This document shows, piece by piece, positions 14,354 to 25,513 of a stretch of DNA of 47,419 nucleotides (position 1 is its first letter; every line of letters starts with the position of its first letter). The position numbers and the translations under genes were made by a program. Origin of the DNA: an uncultured Candidatus Saccharimonas sp. Lineage in GTDB: Bacteria; Patescibacteriota; Saccharimonadia; Saccharimonadales; AQU-01. Below the pieces are notes generated by a model. That model was not told the DNA's origin. It searched no databases and was given only the letters and a program-made list of their open reading frames with translations. The DNA is taken from positions 1-47,419 of the forward strand of contig CALRGT010000006.1 of the NCBI GenBank assembly GCA_943358095.1, written 5' to 3'.

Positions 14354-15799
14354 ATGAACTATTTTGTCACCACCTCTATTCCGTATGTTAATGGCGAGCC
14401 ACACATTGGGCACGCAATGGAACTTGTACTTGCAGACGTGTTAGCGAGAGCTGCACGGCAACAAGGCAAGCCAGTGATATTTTCTACTGGAACAGACGAG
14501 CACGGTAGTAAAGTGGCCGAAAAAGCCGAATCGCTAAAACTCAAACCTAAAGAATTCGCAGATAAGATTAGTCAGCAATTTCGTGACTTACAGAAGCTAC
14601 TCGACATCAGTAATGACCGGTTTATTCGTACTACTGACGCAGGTCACGAACAGCGTGCACAAATTATTTGGAAAGCAATCGAAAAAGACGTCTACAAAAG
14701 CAAGTATATCGGCTTGTACTGTGTTGGTTGTGAGGCCTACGTTACAGAAGCAGTTGCTAAAGAAAACGCTGGAGTGTGCCCACATCACAAAACCCCATAT
14801 CAAAAATTAGAAGAAGAAAACTACTTTTTTAAACTTTCTAAGTATGGTCCAGAAATCCAGAAAGCGATTGACTCTGGAGCTTTTCAAATTCTGCCAGCAA
14901 CTAGAAAGCACGAAATTCTACACCTCATCAAAGAAGGGCTAGAAGATATTAGTATTTCACGGCCAAAAGAAAAAATATCTTGGGGAATAGCTGTTCCTGG
15001 TGACCCTAATCAAGTTATGTATGTTTGGTTTGAGGCACTAATGAACTATATTACAGTTCTTGGTTATCCTGAGCACGAAGACTTTAAGACTTTTTGGCCA
15101 GCAAATGTTCAAGTAATCGGTAAGGATATATTGCGTTTCCATGCGGCAATTTGGCCTGGAATGTTGTTGGCCCTCGGCCTTCCGTTGCCTAAGGCCCTAT
15201 ATGTCCACGGTTTTGTTAATATTAACGGTGAGAAAATCAGTAAAAGTCTTGGTAATGTAGTTCACCCTAAGGAAATCGTTGATAAATACGGCGTAGATGC
15301 CTTTAGGTATTACTTCCTGCGTCATATTCCTAGCTATGGCGACGGCGTTTTTACGTGGGAACTAATAGACAAAGCCTATAACAACGAGTTGGCTAATGAG
15401 TTGGGTAACGCCGTACAAAGAACAGTCGTTATGATTCAGAAGTATCAAAATGGTTTGATAGGTGATATTCCATCCTTTGAGCACGATGTTGCTCAGTATA
15501 ATGAGGCTTTGGAGCTGTGCAAGTTCGATAGGGCTTTGGATGAAGTTTGGGAGAAGGTTCGTGGGCTTAACCAATATATCGACGAAGAGAAGCCATGGAC
15601 TCTCGCCAAAAATAAGGAAGATGATCATTTAAAGGAAGTATTGGCTTACCAAGTTAGTTGTTTGCTGCAAATTGCCGACATGTTGACGCCGTTCTTGCCT
15701 TCTACTGCTGAAAAAATTAAAAATATTTTAGGCACCGGCATTGTTCAGGTCACCGAGACTACCCTATTCCCTAGACTTTTAGATGCCACTAAGGCGTAA
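14354..15799 (+). CDS. metG: Methionyl-tRNA synthetase
   Basis: This class I synthetase charges tRNA-Met. HIGH occurs at residues 17-20 and the KMSKS motif appears as KISKS (NGEKISKSLGN). A zinc-knuckle insertion with CVGC and CPHH is present around residues 125-145, and the anticodon-binding helical domain fills residues about 340-480. The 481-residue length means the C-terminal EMAP/Trbp111-like dimerisation domain of longer bacterial MetRS is absent, which is common in small genomes. It precedes tatD by 8 bases, and the metG-tatD pairing is a widespread bacterial operon arrangement. Confidence 0.96.
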   Translation: MNYFVTTSIPYVNGEPHIGHAMELVLADVLARAARQQGKPVIFSTGTDEHGSKVAEKAESLKLKPKEFADKISQQFRDLQKLLDISNDRFIRTTDAGHEQRAQIIWKAIEKDVYKSKYIGLYCVGCEAYVTEAVAKENAGVCPHHKTPYQKLEEENYFFKLSKYGPEIQKAIDSGAFQILPATRKHEILHLIKEGLEDISISRPKEKISWGIAVPGDPNQVMYVWFEALMNYITVLGYPEHEDFKTFWPANVQVIGKDILRFHAAIWPGMLLALGLPLPKALYVHGFVNINGEKISKSLGNVVHPKEIVDKYGVDAFRYYFLRHIPSYGDGVFTWELIDKAYNNELANELGNAVQRTVVMIQKYQNGLIGDIPSFEHDVAQYNEALELCKFDRALDEVWEKVRGLNQYIDEEKPWTLAKNKEDDHLKEVLAYQVSCLLQIADMLTPFLPSTAEKIKNILGTGIVQVTETTLFPRLLDATKA

Positions 15800-15807
15800 T
15801 AAATAAC

Positions 15808-16620
15808 ATGAAGCAAGACGAATCTGCCGCTCAGTCAATCGTTATGAAGTCTGAGATTTTTGACACACATTGCCATATTCAATTTGACGATTATGGGCTT
15901 GATCCGGCTGATGTGATCGAATCGGCGCGGCTGGCTGGTGTAACTAGAATGATGGCAGTCGGTTGTTCGTTGCACGATAGTCAGCAGGCAATTGAGATAG
16001 CCTCAAAATACGATAATGTGTGGGCAAGCATAGGCCTGCATCCTCATGAGGCTAGTCGATATGTAGATGACGAATCAGCCATTCAGTCGTTTCGTGGTAA
16101 AGCTACTAGTCCAAAGGTTGTAGCAATAGGCGAGACTGGGCTAGATTACTTCTATAATCATTCATCAAAAGAAGATCAAAAAAAGATGCTAAGACTTCAG
16201 CTAGACATTGCCAGTCAGCACGACTTAGCATTAATATTTCATATCCGCGAGGCATTTGATGATTTTTGGGAGATTTTTGATACCTACACAGGCATAAGAG
16301 GGGTTGTTCATAGCTTTACGGCTGGCCCGAAGGAGTTGGCTCAGGTATTAGAACGTGGACTTTATGTTGGCTTGAACGGAATCATAACTTTTACAAAAAA
16401 TGTTGAGCAGTTGGAGGCGATTAAATCTATGCCTTTGCAGTCAATATTACTGGAGACAGATGCGCCCTTCTTGACCCCTGTTCCGTTAAGAGGTACAATC
16501 TGTTCGCCAGAACACGCAAGATTGACGGCAGAATTCTTGGCTAAACTAAGGGATGAATCTATCGAATTGGTAGCCTCAGTAACTACGCTGAATGCCCTAA
16601 ATTTATTTAGAATAAAATAA
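15808..16620 (+). CDS. tatD: TatD-family metal-dependent deoxyribonuclease
   Basis: The 270-residue TIM-barrel hydrolase carries the metal ligands in order: HCH in DTHCHIQFDD, E in GETGLDYF, H in FHIREAF, H in VHSFTAG, and D in LETDAPFLTPVPLRG. TatD proteins are 3'-5' exonucleases that process DNA and possibly RNA. The first ATG (15808) gives a 12-residue leader before MKSEIFDTHCH at the second ATG (15844), which would be the more usual N-terminus. It lies 8 bases downstream of metG and is probably co-transcribed with it and with the cysteine desulfurase. Confidence 0.93.
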   Translation: MKQDESAAQSIVMKSEIFDTHCHIQFDDYGLDPADVIESARLAGVTRMMAVGCSLHDSQQAIEIASKYDNVWASIGLHPHEASRYVDDESAIQSFRGKATSPKVVAIGETGLDYFYNHSSKEDQKKMLRLQLDIASQHDLALIFHIREAFDDFWEIFDTYTGIRGVVHSFTAGPKELAQVLERGLYVGLNGIITFTKNVEQLEAIKSMPLQSILLETDAPFLTPVPLRGTICSPEHARLTAEFLAKLRDESIELVASVTTLNALNLFRIK

Positions 16621-16651
16621 TTCAGACCACAACTCTAGGCAGTAAAATATT

Positions 16652-17806
16652 ATGAAAAATAAGACAATTTATTTAGATTATGCAGCAGCAACGCCTGTCG
16701 ATAAGACGGTCTTGGCGGCTATGTTGCCTTATTTTAGTGATAAGTTTTACAATCCGTCAGCTAATTATTTGGCTGCTCATGAAGTTAGCGAAGACTTAAA
16801 ATTAGCCAGACAAAAAGTAGCAAATATATTGGGTGTACGTTCCAGTGAAATTATCTTTACTTCTGGTGGTACGGAAGCAAATAACTTGGCGATAAATGGC
16901 ATAATGAGCCAATATCCAGATGCGAATGTCGTTGTTAGCAGTACTGACCATCATTCTGTTTTAGAGCCGGCAAGTAAGTACGATCACAGGCTAGTACCAG
17001 TCAATCAAAAGGGTGATATAGATATGATTGCGCTCGATAAGGCTATCGACGACAACACCGTACTTGTAAGTGTTATGTATGCTAATAACGAGATAGGCAC
17101 GATTAGTCCAGTCAAGGACATTGCAAAGATGATAGAGGCAAAGTTAAAGCAACGACAAGCTGGCAAGACAAATAAATTACCTCTACTCCTGCACACCGAT
17201 GCTTGCCAAGCCGGTGCTTATCTAGACTTGCATATTAGTCGCCTTGGAGTGGATTTGATGACGCTTAATGGTGGCAAGATATATGGGCCGAAGCAATCCG
17301 GTGTTTTGATGGTAAAAACTGGGGTAAATCTTGCGGCTCAAATACTTGGTGGCGGCCAGGAGGCTAGTCGTCGTAGTGGTACCGAGAATGTGGCTGGTTG
17401 TATAGGTTTTGGAACGGCTCTTGAACTTGTCCAGAACCGTCGCAGTCTTGAAGTTCTCCGGTTGACTGAATTACGAGATTTATTCATCAAAAAACTTATA
17501 AATACTATTGATGGCTGTGTGATTAACGGTTCGTTGTCTCGTAGGCTTCCAAACAATGTCCATGTTACTTTCCCTGGGGTAGATAATGAGCGTTTAATGA
17601 TGGAATTAGATGAAGTGGGAATATTGTGTGCAGTTGGATCGGCTTGTTCGGCATCCAGCGACGAGCCATCACACGTCTTAAAAGCTATAGGGCTATCTGA
17701 TGCAGAAGCAGAATCATCTCTACGTTTCACTATGGGTATAGATACAAATAACAAAGATATCGACAAGTTGATCGGTGAGTTAAAAAGGCTTGTTTTCACT
17801 AAGTAA
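16652..17806 (+). CDS. iscS: Cysteine desulfurase (NifS/IscS family)
   Basis: This PLP-dependent enzyme removes sulfur from cysteine for tRNA thiolation and iron-sulfur clusters. The 384 residues include the N-terminal YLDYAAATPV, the FTSGGTEANN phosphate region, a TDACQAGAYLDL segment, the PLP lysine in LNGGKIYGPKQ, and the active-site cysteine loop GSACSASSDEPSHVL, whose length fits group I (IscS/NifS) enzymes. The residue before the PLP lysine is Gly where His is usual. No scaffold gene is adjacent, so with MnmA encoded about 7 kb away a main role in tRNA 2-thiouridine supply is plausible. It follows tatD by 31 bases. Confidence 0.92.
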   Translation: MKNKTIYLDYAAATPVDKTVLAAMLPYFSDKFYNPSANYLAAHEVSEDLKLARQKVANILGVRSSEIIFTSGGTEANNLAINGIMSQYPDANVVVSSTDHHSVLEPASKYDHRLVPVNQKGDIDMIALDKAIDDNTVLVSVMYANNEIGTISPVKDIAKMIEAKLKQRQAGKTNKLPLLLHTDACQAGAYLDLHISRLGVDLMTLNGGKIYGPKQSGVLMVKTGVNLAAQILGGGQEASRRSGTENVAGCIGFGTALELVQNRRSLEVLRLTELRDLFIKKLINTIDGCVINGSLSRRLPNNVHVTFPGVDNERLMMELDEVGILCAVGSACSASSDEPSHVLKAIGLSDAEAESSLRFTMGIDTNNKDIDKLIGELKRLVFTK

Positions 17807-17935
17807 GTATTTAGTGTTTTGCGGCGCCTTCTACAGATTAAAATATATAGTCTTAATTGTTTCTTTTATGACTATTTTGGAGTATATTTAATAGTAAAGC
17901 TTAAGTGCTAATGTTAATAAGTAGGTGGGAAACTT

Positions 17936-18595
17936 GTGAATCTGACGACCTTGATAGTGATATTGGCAGGAATCATCGTGTTATCTGCTGCTTTGATTTG
18001 GCTGATTCTCAGAGATAAAGACGCTCCCTCCAAGGATAAAAAGAGTAAGCTAAAGCAATCAAAGGATGAAGCCAGTAAGCCTAAGGGTGAGGCTTATAGC
18101 GACACGGCAGAAGCTGATGTTGAGCATATATTTAATGATGAGTTTCGTGAAGAGCTACGCAACAGGGGTAGACTACACTTCGAGAAAATTATTAGCGAAA
18201 ATGCTATGTTTCTGCAGCAAGACTTACGAATTACCACTTCTCAGCTCAATGACTACATGAAGGACGAGATTACTCGCACTCTTCAAGAAGAGTTTACTAA
18301 GTACGAAGAGTCCATTGCTGATGCTAAGAAGATAGCTATTGAATCTATCAACAAGACTCAAACTGTCATAGAACAACAGAGACAAATGCTTGGTGATCAG
18401 CTACAAAAACAAATTGCTGGAGAAAAGGATAGTTTGTTGTCGAGATTTGACGAGAACATGGCCGAAATTGTGAATCATTATGTATTGGCAGCAATTGGAG
18501 ACCAGATTGACCTCAGTGATCAGCTAGAATATATCCTTAACGATCTAGAGGCCAATAAAGAACAAATTATTGAGGATATTCGTAATGGAGCATAG
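17936..18595 (+). CDS. atpF: ATP synthase b-subunit-like peripheral stalk protein
   Basis: The 219-residue protein starts at a GTG with an AGGTGGG ribosome binding site. One membrane helix (about 5-26) is followed by a Lys-rich linker of about 30 residues and then a long, mostly charged helical region with coiled-coil character (about 65-215). Position first in a delta-alpha-gamma-beta-epsilon run and this layout identify it as the b (peripheral stalk) subunit, although the sequence is divergent and the linker is longer than in ordinary b subunits. It overlaps the delta gene by 11 bases. No a or c subunit lies upstream; the neighbour is cysteine desulfurase. Identification rests mainly on context. 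Confidence 0.72.
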   Translation: MNLTTLIVILAGIIVLSAALIWLILRDKDAPSKDKKSKLKQSKDEASKPKGEAYSDTAEADVEHIFNDEFREELRNRGRLHFEKIISENAMFLQQDLRITTSQLNDYMKDEITRTLQEEFTKYEESIADAKKIAIESINKTQTVIEQQRQMLGDQLQKQIAGEKDSLLSRFDENMAEIVNHYVLAAIGDQIDLSDQLEYILNDLEANKEQIIEDIRNGA

Positions 18596-19160
18596 CTTTG
18601 TCGTTAAGCAGAAATCCCTAGAGTTGCCATTGCCAGTGGTTAGTCTAACTGATTTGAACAGGTTGCAAAGGGAACTCGAGGCTATTGATGTTTTTTTGAT
18701 TCAAGCGGCTGTTCGTAAATCAGGGGAATCTATGGCTCTACCCAGAACTACCCGTAACCTTGATAACATAGTTCAGTTAAATAAATTGAATTTGTTGGTA
18801 AAGGAAGACAGAGTTAAGTTGGGGGAATTCATTAAATCTGTTCGACTAAATGCCCCAAAAGTTCATATCAGTTTTGCGTCTGATCCTTCTGCTGCGTTTA
18901 TTCAGAAAATTGCATCATGGTTTAGAACTAATGCTCATCCGTTAACAATATTGCAGATAGGCTTACAGCCAACTATAGCGGCTGGTTGTATCGTCCGCAC
19001 AACGAACAGCTACTTCGACCTCAGTATTCGTAAGGATTTTCAGAAAAAACGCCAACTTCTTGTCGAGACAGTAAGAAACGTTAGAATATCTGATCAGGCA
19101 AGAGTTGTGCCTGTGTTAGAGGCTGAACCAATGCTTTCTGGAGTTCAGACCAATGGCTGA
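18585..19160 (+). CDS. atpH: ATP synthase F1 delta subunit (divergent)
   Basis: Delta joins the top of the alpha-beta head to the b stalk. The product is 191 residues counted from ATG 18585, which has a GAGG site 10 bases upstream within atpF; a TTG start at 18570 is less likely. The C-terminal half carries the family pattern around LQPTIAAGCIVRTTNSYFDLS, equivalent to the conserved Gly-Gly and D/S strand of delta. The N-terminal helical domain is weakly conserved. It overlaps atpA by 8 bases, consistent with translational coupling. Confidence 0.72.
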   Translation: MEHSFVVKQKSLELPLPVVSLTDLNRLQRELEAIDVFLIQAAVRKSGESMALPRTTRNLDNIVQLNKLNLLVKEDRVKLGEFIKSVRLNAPKVHISFASDPSAAFIQKIASWFRTNAHPLTILQIGLQPTIAAGCIVRTTNSYFDLSIRKDFQKKRQLLVETVRNVRISDQARVVPVLEAEPMLSGVQTNG

Positions 19161-20576
19161 CAACCAGCATTTTAATCGATTAGTCGAAAACGGTAATCCC
19201 GTCGGTGAAGTTATTGGCGTTGAAGGATTTCTTATTAAGGTTAAAGGCCTGCATCCGGTTAATGCTCATGCGCTTATTTTGTTTGAAGATGGTAGCAAGG
19301 GTTTTGTTCATCAGGTCCTAGAGGCTCACGTTGTAGTGCTGCATCTTGGGGTACTGAAGCTTACGGCCGGTCTATTGGCTGTCGTTCAGTATCAAGAATT
19401 GGTTAGCAAAGTTGGCAAAGATTTTATTGGTCGCGTCGTGTCGGTTATGGGTGAGCCACTTGATGGTAAAGGACCAATAGCTGCCAATGCCGTCCGGCCA
19501 GTTTTTCACCCAGCTCCTCCACTCCACACTCGTAAATTACTAGATACGCAGCTAGAGAGTGGTATAACCGCCATTGACTCGCTATTTCCGATTGTTCGCG
19601 GACAGCGCATGGCGTTACTTGGCGATAGCAAGTCTGGCAAAAGTACCCTCGCTACTCAGCTAATCATTAACCAAAAAAATACAGACCAAATTGTGGTTTA
19701 TTCACTTATAGCAAAACGACGAAGTGATATAGATAATCTACTAAAACATCTTGAAGAAAACGGTGGAATGGAGAAGGCTATCGTTATCGTTTCTACTATG
19801 TTTGAGTCTTTGATTGTTAGTTATCTCGCGCCTTATGTAGCCTGTGCTATGGCTGAATATTTGTGGCAAGAATGTGACCAAGATACTGTTATTATTTATG
19901 ACGATTTAACTACTCACGCCCATGTAACTAGAGAAATCGCTCTAATGTCTGGTGTTAGTCCTGGACGAGATTCTTATCCTGGCGATATGTTTTATGCACA
20001 TTCTAGCCTGCTGGAACGAGCCGGTAGACTTGAAAGTACTGGCAAGCACTTAACGAGTATTCCGATAGTATTGGCCGCGGGTGGTGATATAACAGCCTAT
20101 CTACCGACTAACATAATTTCTATAACTGACGGGCAGTGGATATTAGATATGTCGATCTTCCGAAAGGGTATTCGACCAGCTATTAATATGGGGTTATCAG
20201 TTACGCGCGTTGGCGGTGTTGGTCATAATAAACGCCAGAAAACAATTGCCGCACAGACCTTAAAGTTACTTGCAGATTATCGTCAGGCTGAGGAGTTTTC
20301 TCATTTCGGGTCTGAATTAGGACCAGAAGCCCGGCGATCACTAGAAGTTGGCAAACATATATTTGAAGTGCTAACACAAGGTCCAGGCGATACATACTCG
20401 GTCATGGCTCAACAACTAATGCTGGACATTATTCTCAATGCAGAACTAGGGTCCATTCTTGATATCAGTAAGCTTAAGTTAATGTCGCGCGAGGCTGCGA
20501 CAAAAGTTACGACTGAAATATTGTACGAGCAGACGAAGCTTGAATTAAAAAATCAGGTAATGCTTGGAGTTAAGTC

Positions 20577-20580
<4 letters not shown>
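19153..20580 (+). CDS. atpA: ATP synthase F1 alpha subunit
   Basis: This is the non-catalytic nucleotide-binding subunit of the F1 head. The 475-residue protein has a beta-barrel N-terminus, a P-loop GDSKSGKST (usual GDRQTGKT), LIIYDDLT-type Walker B (here VIIYDDLTTHA), PGRDSYPGDMFYAHSSLLERAG, PTNIISITDGQ, and the arginine-finger region SVTRVGG. It begins at the equivalent of about residue 18 of a typical alpha, so most of the N-terminal helix that binds delta is missing. The start is fixed by its overlap with atpH and by a GGAG site. It overlaps atpG by ATGA. Confidence 0.93.
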
Positions 20581-22741
<2,161 letters not shown>

Positions 22742-22765
22742 GCTAATGCAAGGAACTATTGGATA

Positions 22766-23113
22766 ATGCCAGAAGATGCACCAAAATCAGCTCCCCATCC
22801 ATCAACCGTTCAAGAGACCTTAGCACTTGCTGCTAAGAGAAATAGCGAGCAGGCAAAATCTAGCGCAAAGATTATGCATGTTAAGGTTTATGCTCCGTTT
22901 AAGACTTATTACGACGGTGACGCAACAAGTATTTCTGCCATAAACGACACAGGTCCATTTGATATTCTGCCGCGACACCATAACTTTATGACGTTAGTAA
23001 ATAAATGCGATGTCATTATTCGGACAGAAGACGGCGACGAATTAAGAGTGCCTATTAATCGCGGTGTCATGCACGTTAAGGCCGACCGAGTTGATGTGTT
23101 TTTGGACGTATAG
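22766..23113 (+). CDS. atpC: ATP synthase epsilon subunit lacking the C-terminal helices
   Basis: The 115-residue protein has an unusual, probably flexible 35-residue N-terminal extension (rich in Ala, Ser, Lys) and then the epsilon beta-sandwich (HVKVYAPFKTYYDGD, GPFDILPRHHNFMTLV, NRGVMHVKADRVDVFL). It stops at the end of the sandwich, so the C-terminal helical hairpin that inhibits ATP hydrolysis in many bacteria is absent. It starts 24 bases after atpD behind an AAGGA site and closes the operon. Confidence 0.85.
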   Translation: MPEDAPKSAPHPSTVQETLALAAKRNSEQAKSSAKIMHVKVYAPFKTYYDGDATSISAINDTGPFDILPRHHNFMTLVNKCDVIIRTEDGDELRVPINRGVMHVKADRVDVFLDV

Positions 23114-23152
23114 TGACTTTAGCTTATGTTTGATTTAGCGTAATATAGTTTT

Positions 23153-23782
23153 ATGAAGATAGTTATATTTGGAGCAAATGGTAAGATTGGGCGGCTAGTT
23201 GTGGCTGAGGCATTAAGGCGTGGTCATAGCGTTCGAGCTTTTGTGCATAATCATAGCGATATTGCAGACGACAGTAACCTTAGTATCTTTAAGGGTGATA
23301 TATATGACGTGGATTCTTGCCGTAGCGCTATAAAAGGTTGCGACGCAGTTGTTAGCACGCTAGGCAGCTGGGGTACTCCCAAAAAAGATGTCGTATCAAC
23401 AGCGATGGAGAATATTATTCCAATAATGCAGAATTTGAAAATAAATAAAATTGTAACTTTGACTGGGGCAGATAGTGAGGCTTCTAATGATATTAGAGGC
23501 CTAGCGCATAAGCTTAGTCGTCCGTTGCTGGCTACTATTGCCGGTAAAATATTGGCTGACGGTGAAAAGCATATTAATTTATTAGAGAATAGCGGCTTGA
23601 ACTGGTCCGTAGTAAGGTCGCCAATTATGACAAATTACGGGCAAGCGAGTAATTTTAAACTTACCGAAGATCGGCCAATGCCATGGCAAACTATTAATCG
23701 TAAGTCGGTAGCAATTGCTATGGTTGATCTATTAGAGACGACAGAAGGCGAGCTAAAAGCTCCGTATATTGTACGCAAATGA
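23153..23782 (+). CDS. NAD(P)-binding oxidoreductase (NmrA/SDR-like)
   Basis: The 209-residue single-domain Rossmann protein opens with the dinucleotide-binding motif IFGANGKIGRLV and contains FKGDIYD, CDAVVSTLG and an LNWSVVRSP segment typical of atypical short-chain dehydrogenases of the NmrA/BlvrB type. No classic YxxxK active site is visible, so it may bind NAD(P)H as a sensor or act on an unknown substrate. A TAATATAGT box just before the ATG suggests a leaderless transcript. It overlaps the next gene by ATGA, so the two are co-translated. Confidence 0.85.
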   Translation: MKIVIFGANGKIGRLVVAEALRRGHSVRAFVHNHSDIADDSNLSIFKGDIYDVDSCRSAIKGCDAVVSTLGSWGTPKKDVVSTAMENIIPIMQNLKINKIVTLTGADSEASNDIRGLAHKLSRPLLATIAGKILADGEKHINLLENSGLNWSVVRSPIMTNYGQASNFKLTEDRPMPWQTINRKSVAIAMVDLLETTEGELKAPYIVRK

Positions 23783-24279
23783 AACAAATAATTGTTGAGG
23801 AGTCTTACCAGTCTGGATATGAATATGCTTTAGTCTGCCAAATGGGCAAAGATTTTGATGAAGATTTTAAGCCAGATTTAACTCCTCAGCAAATGTTAAA
23901 AATGGGAATTTTTGCCGGTAATTATTTTAAGCAAGTGCCTAAAGAATTTCCGTCTGATTGGTTTGATGGTGTCGTATTGAGCGACAAGGCTAATCCAGAA
24001 CTAAATTATTTTAAAGTAAAAGCTAGTCAACCTTTGGCTGAGTGGCAACGCAAAGGTTGGATTTATTTCGAAGATCCGCTTGGTTGGTTCCTCTGGTACT
24101 GTCGTTATTATTGCGGTCGTAGAATTCCAGCTGAAGATGCCAGACAGATAAAACGCTGGAAAGCGATGAGCCGCCATATTAGTCAGCTAAAGAATAATTG
24201 CCAAGTTGGTGATTATAGCTGTCGCCCAAGACAGCGTCAGGCATTGCTGCACTGGGCATACGACTCCACTAAAATGTAG
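23779..24279 (+). CDS. Uncharacterised protein, aromatic-rich, coupled to the oxidoreductase
   Basis: I cannot assign a family. The 166-residue soluble protein contains many Trp, Tyr, Phe and Lys residues, with a central WQRKGWIYFEDPLGWFLWY stretch followed by CRYYCGRRIP and RQIKRWKAMSRHISQL. Five cysteines are present, two of them in CRYYC, but no clear metal site. There is no signal peptide or membrane helix. Its ATG overlaps the stop of the NAD(P)-binding gene (ATGA), so the two proteins probably work in one process. Confidence 0.75.
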   Translation: MKQIIVEESYQSGYEYALVCQMGKDFDEDFKPDLTPQQMLKMGIFAGNYFKQVPKEFPSDWFDGVVLSDKANPELNYFKVKASQPLAEWQRKGWIYFEDPLGWFLWYCRYYCGRRIPAEDARQIKRWKAMSRHISQLKNNCQVGDYSCRPRQRQALLHWAYDSTKM

Positions 24280-24309
24280 ATTGTGCAAGCTTTTGCGCGT
24301 TAATTTGTG

Positions 24310-24315
24310 TACAAT
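24310..24315 (+). promoter_or_regulatory. -10 box (TACAAT) of mnmA
   Basis: TACAAT, preceded by TG, lies 9 bases before the ATG at 24325, so the mRNA should be leaderless. This places the true start at 24325 (MSKKVFVGLSGG) and not at the in-frame codon at 24307. Confidence 0.55.
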
Positions 24316-24324
24316 AACAGGTAT

Positions 24325-25464
24325 ATGTCGAAAAAAGTATTCGTAGGTTTAAGTGGTGGCGTTGATTCGTCCGTAGCAGCGGCTTTGCTTGTTGAGCAGG
24401 GCTATGAAGTTGTTGGCGTTTATATGAAAAACTGGAGCAAAGATTTGCCTGGTTTTCCGTGTCCTTGGAAAGAAGATTATCAGGATGCTAAACGTGTAGC
24501 TGTGCAACTTGGTATTGAGTTTCGAATGTTTGATTTTGAGAAAGAGTATTTCGAAAAAGTTGTTGATTATATGCTTGATGGATTTCGATCTGGTATTACA
24601 CCTAATCCAGATATTATGTGTAATCAAGAAATCAAATTTAAATTATTTCTAGATGTTGCGCTCGAACAAGGCGCTGATATGATTGCGACCGGACATTACG
24701 CCAAGGTCATAACTAAGATTCAAACCAAAACAGATACAAACTCTGAAATCACAAAATCCTTAGATACAAGGGTTAAACCCTTAACAGATGGGGAAAATGT
24801 GATTTTAAATCTATTAGGGGTGGCTAAGGATGATAATAAGGACCAGACGTACTTTCTTTATAGAGTAACTGAAGCGGCTCTGGGTAAGACTTTATTTCCG
24901 CTTGGTGATTATACTAAGCCAGAGGTTAGAGAACTTGCTAAGAAGTTTGGTCTAGTTACTGCTGCTAAAAAAGAAAGTATGGGTATTTGTTTTGTCGGTA
25001 AAGTTGGTATTAAGGAATTCTTGCAGCAATATGTTACGACCGCACCTGGTCCAATTATCGACGATAAGGGTAAAATTATTGGTGAACATGACGGTGCGAT
25101 ATTCTACACAACTGGGCAGCGTCACGGTCTAAATGTAGGCGGTGGACTGCCTTATTATGTGGTTGGAAAAGATATGGATAAGAACGAAGTTTATGTAACG
25201 GCGGATATTGATGACATCAGGCTGTGGAGTAAGGATTTTGTAATTAATAGCGCGCACTGGATAAATGACGCACCGCAAAATACTGACGATCTGAAAGTTC
25301 GAACGCGGCACCGCGCAACACCGCTTTCAGTAGTAGCAATTAAGAAATTGGACAATGGTAATTGGCATATCAGTTTGGACGAAGAAGTGCGAGCGTTAAC
25401 AGCAGGACAGTCAGCTGTATTTTATCAAGATGGTGTTTGTCTGGGTGGCGGAATTATCATATAG
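24325..25464 (+). CDS. mnmA: tRNA-specific 2-thiouridylase MnmA
   Basis: MnmA thiolates U34 of tRNA-Lys, tRNA-Glu and tRNA-Gln at position 2. The 379-residue protein has the PP-loop SGGVDSSVAA, the first catalytic cysteine in IMCNQEIKF and the second in GICFVGK, the GHYAK segment, and the GQRHGL and late beta-barrel domains. An insertion of about 25 Thr/Lys/Asp-rich residues (about 128-155) precedes the conserved DQTYFLY motif; such insertions vary among MnmA proteins. Sulfur would come from the cysteine desulfurase encoded at 16652-17806. Confidence 0.96.
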   Translation: MSKKVFVGLSGGVDSSVAAALLVEQGYEVVGVYMKNWSKDLPGFPCPWKEDYQDAKRVAVQLGIEFRMFDFEKEYFEKVVDYMLDGFRSGITPNPDIMCNQEIKFKLFLDVALEQGADMIATGHYAKVITKIQTKTDTNSEITKSLDTRVKPLTDGENVILNLLGVAKDDNKDQTYFLYRVTEAALGKTLFPLGDYTKPEVRELAKKFGLVTAAKKESMGICFVGKVGIKEFLQQYVTTAPGPIIDDKGKIIGEHDGAIFYTTGQRHGLNVGGGLPYYVVGKDMDKNEVYVTADIDDIRLWSKDFVINSAHWINDAPQNTDDLKVRTRHRATPLSVVAIKKLDNGNWHISLDEEVRALTAGQSAVFYQDGVCLGGGIII

Positions 25465-25467
25465 CTA

Positions 25468-25496
25468 TTGCTTATAATTGATATTTATTGTAAAAT
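25468..25496 (+). promoter_or_regulatory. Promoter of the unknown 165-residue gene (TTGCTT - 17 - TAAAAT)
   Basis: TTGCTT (25468-25473) and TAAAAT (25491-25496) have 17-base spacing; the predicted leader is about 10 bases with no ribosome binding site. Confidence 0.5.
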
Positions 25497-25513
25497 AGCC
25501 TACAGTAAATACC

